Assembly (NCBI RefSeq): GCF_019297835.1
Contig: NZ_CP079203.1
Location: forward strand, 841,001 to 905,000
DNA from: Sphingomonas sanguinis
Lineage (GTDB): Bacteria; Pseudomonadota; Alphaproteobacteria; Sphingomonadales; Sphingomonadaceae
Length of the DNA stretch: 64,000 nt
Direction: 5' to 3'
Below, piece by piece: positions 63,465 to 64,000 of the stretch (its first letter is position 1; the number at the start of each line of letters is the position of its first letter). Both the position numbers and the translations under genes were made by a program. Below the pieces are notes generated by a model. The model was not told the DNA's origin. It did no database searches and saw nothing but the letters and a program-made list of their open reading frames with translations.

Positions 63465-64000
63465 TCATGCCGCATGGTCGAGTGCGTGCGCCTCCAGCCA
63501 GTCGGGCACGACTTGCGGCCGGATCGCGGCTGCGTCGATGCGCGGCGCGATGACGGCATAGCGGTCGCCCTCGACCATCACCTCCGCCACCAGCGCCCGG
63601 CTGTTATAGCAGGACGCCATCGACGCGCCATACGCCCCGACATCGCGCAGGATGGCAAGGTCACCCTCCGTCACCCTGTCGATCAACCGCGCCTTGGCGA
63701 AGCGGTCGCTGCTCTCGCAGACCGGACCCACGACATGCGCCTGCATCGTCGCGCCGTTCGGGGTGACCGCTGCGAATTCGTGCCAGGCGTCGTAGAGCGC
63801 GGGCCGAGCGAGATCGTTCATGCCCGCATCGATGACGACGAACGGGCATTCCTCGCCCGGCTTGACCCAGAGGACGCGGGTTAGCAGCACTCCGGCATGG
63901 GCGGCGATATAGCGCCCCGGCTCGACCATCAGCGTCACGTCCCAGTCCTGTGTCACCCTCGCCACCATCGCGCCGTAAGCTGCCACATCGCCGTCCGGGC
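63465..64000 (-). CDS. lysA: Diaminopimelate decarboxylase LysA (C-terminal part)
   Basis: Only the C-terminal 178 or so residues are in the window; the gene continues past the right edge. EPGRYIAAHAGVLLTRV and GPVCESSDRFAK (the CESxD block that supplies the second active-site Cys and substrate contact) identify the PLP-dependent fold III decarboxylase that makes lysine from meso-DAP. It belongs with asd next door in the lysine pathway. Confidence 0.95.
   Translation of the reverse strand, partial: PDGDVAAYGAMVARVTQDWDVTLMVEPGRYIAAHAGVLLTRVLWVKPGEECPFVVIDAGMNDLARPALYDAWHEFAAVTPNGATMQAHVVGPVCESSDRFAKARLIDRVTEGDLAILRDVGAYGASMASCYNSRALVAEVMVEGDRYAVIAPRIDAAAIRPQVVPDWLEAHALDHAA

Overview
The window is about 64 kb of GC-rich chromosome (roughly two thirds G+C by eye). 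Its gene content and order point to an alphaproteobacterium of the Sphingomonadales, most like Sphingomonas. Indicators are a DivL-type cell-cycle pseudokinase in an ahcY-divL-tsaE-amgK-murU-addB-addA run, an RcdA-type adaptor, a DksA of alphaproteobacterial form, MoaA next to NAD kinase, a YgiB/YgiC pair, and intergenic inverted repeats of a kind often seen in sphingomonads. Nearly all of it reads as core chromosome. I see no phage, IS element, CRISPR array, rRNA operon or large genomic island.

Layout. 1-2.3 kb: 3' part of an aldehyde dehydrogenase, then a divergent HxlR regulator / NAD(P)-binding reductase pair around a perfect operator-like inverted repeat. 2.4-3.1 kb: tRNA-Lys beside a small AT-richer gene that may be acquired. 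3.1-7.7 kb: two exported peptidases (S10 and M1). 7.9-11.1 kb: nitronate monooxygenase, RcdA-like protein, two YdcH/DUF465 proteins, PilZ protein, DksA. 11.6-18.4 kb: a serine-rich PEP-CTERM surface protein, host-attachment-family protein, serS-surE-nlpD-like genes, an Arg/Asp-rich exported protein, tyrS. 18.6-25 kb: DMT transporter, recG, divergent sdhE-mfd. 25-29.1 kb: SnoaL-like protein, EAL phosphodiesterase, moaA-nadK. 29.4-33.1 kb: tRNA-Asn, a YgiC/YgiB pair, small envelope proteins, YjbQ. 33.3-39.8 kb: secA, TonB-domain protein, argJ, a GST, a small XRE regulator with its own palindrome. 39.9-53.1 kb: trxA, addA, addB, murU, amgK, tsaE, divL, ahcY, all on the minus strand. 53.3-64 kb: YqgE, peroxiredoxin, a small stress protein, AMP nucleosidase, membrane proteins, a LuxR-HTH membrane protein, an alpha/beta hydrolase, an ACE-like M2 peptidase, asd, and the C-terminal part of lysA.

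Themes. Two genes belong to the CtrA cell-cycle circuit as known from Caulobacter: DivL, with Tyr in place of the phospho-acceptor His, and RcdA. Genome maintenance is represented by recG, mfd and addAB. Cell-wall recycling (AmgK-MurU) sits in the same run as AddAB and DivL. Several exported metallo- and serine peptidases suggest a peptide-scavenging lifestyle. Candidate cis-elements include a 20-bp palindrome upstream of ahcY, a palindrome abutting the nitronate monooxygenase start, HxlR and XRE operator-like repeats, and two EcfG-like general-stress promoters. At least three families of dispersed inverted repeats occupy the intergenic gaps, including a 120-140 bp MITE-like element present three times.

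I did not find a clear case of an undescribed multi-gene system. The most interesting points are the degenerate DivL, the unassigned palindromes, the MITE-like repeats and a few small unrecognised proteins. Most assignments rest on motif reading without database searches.
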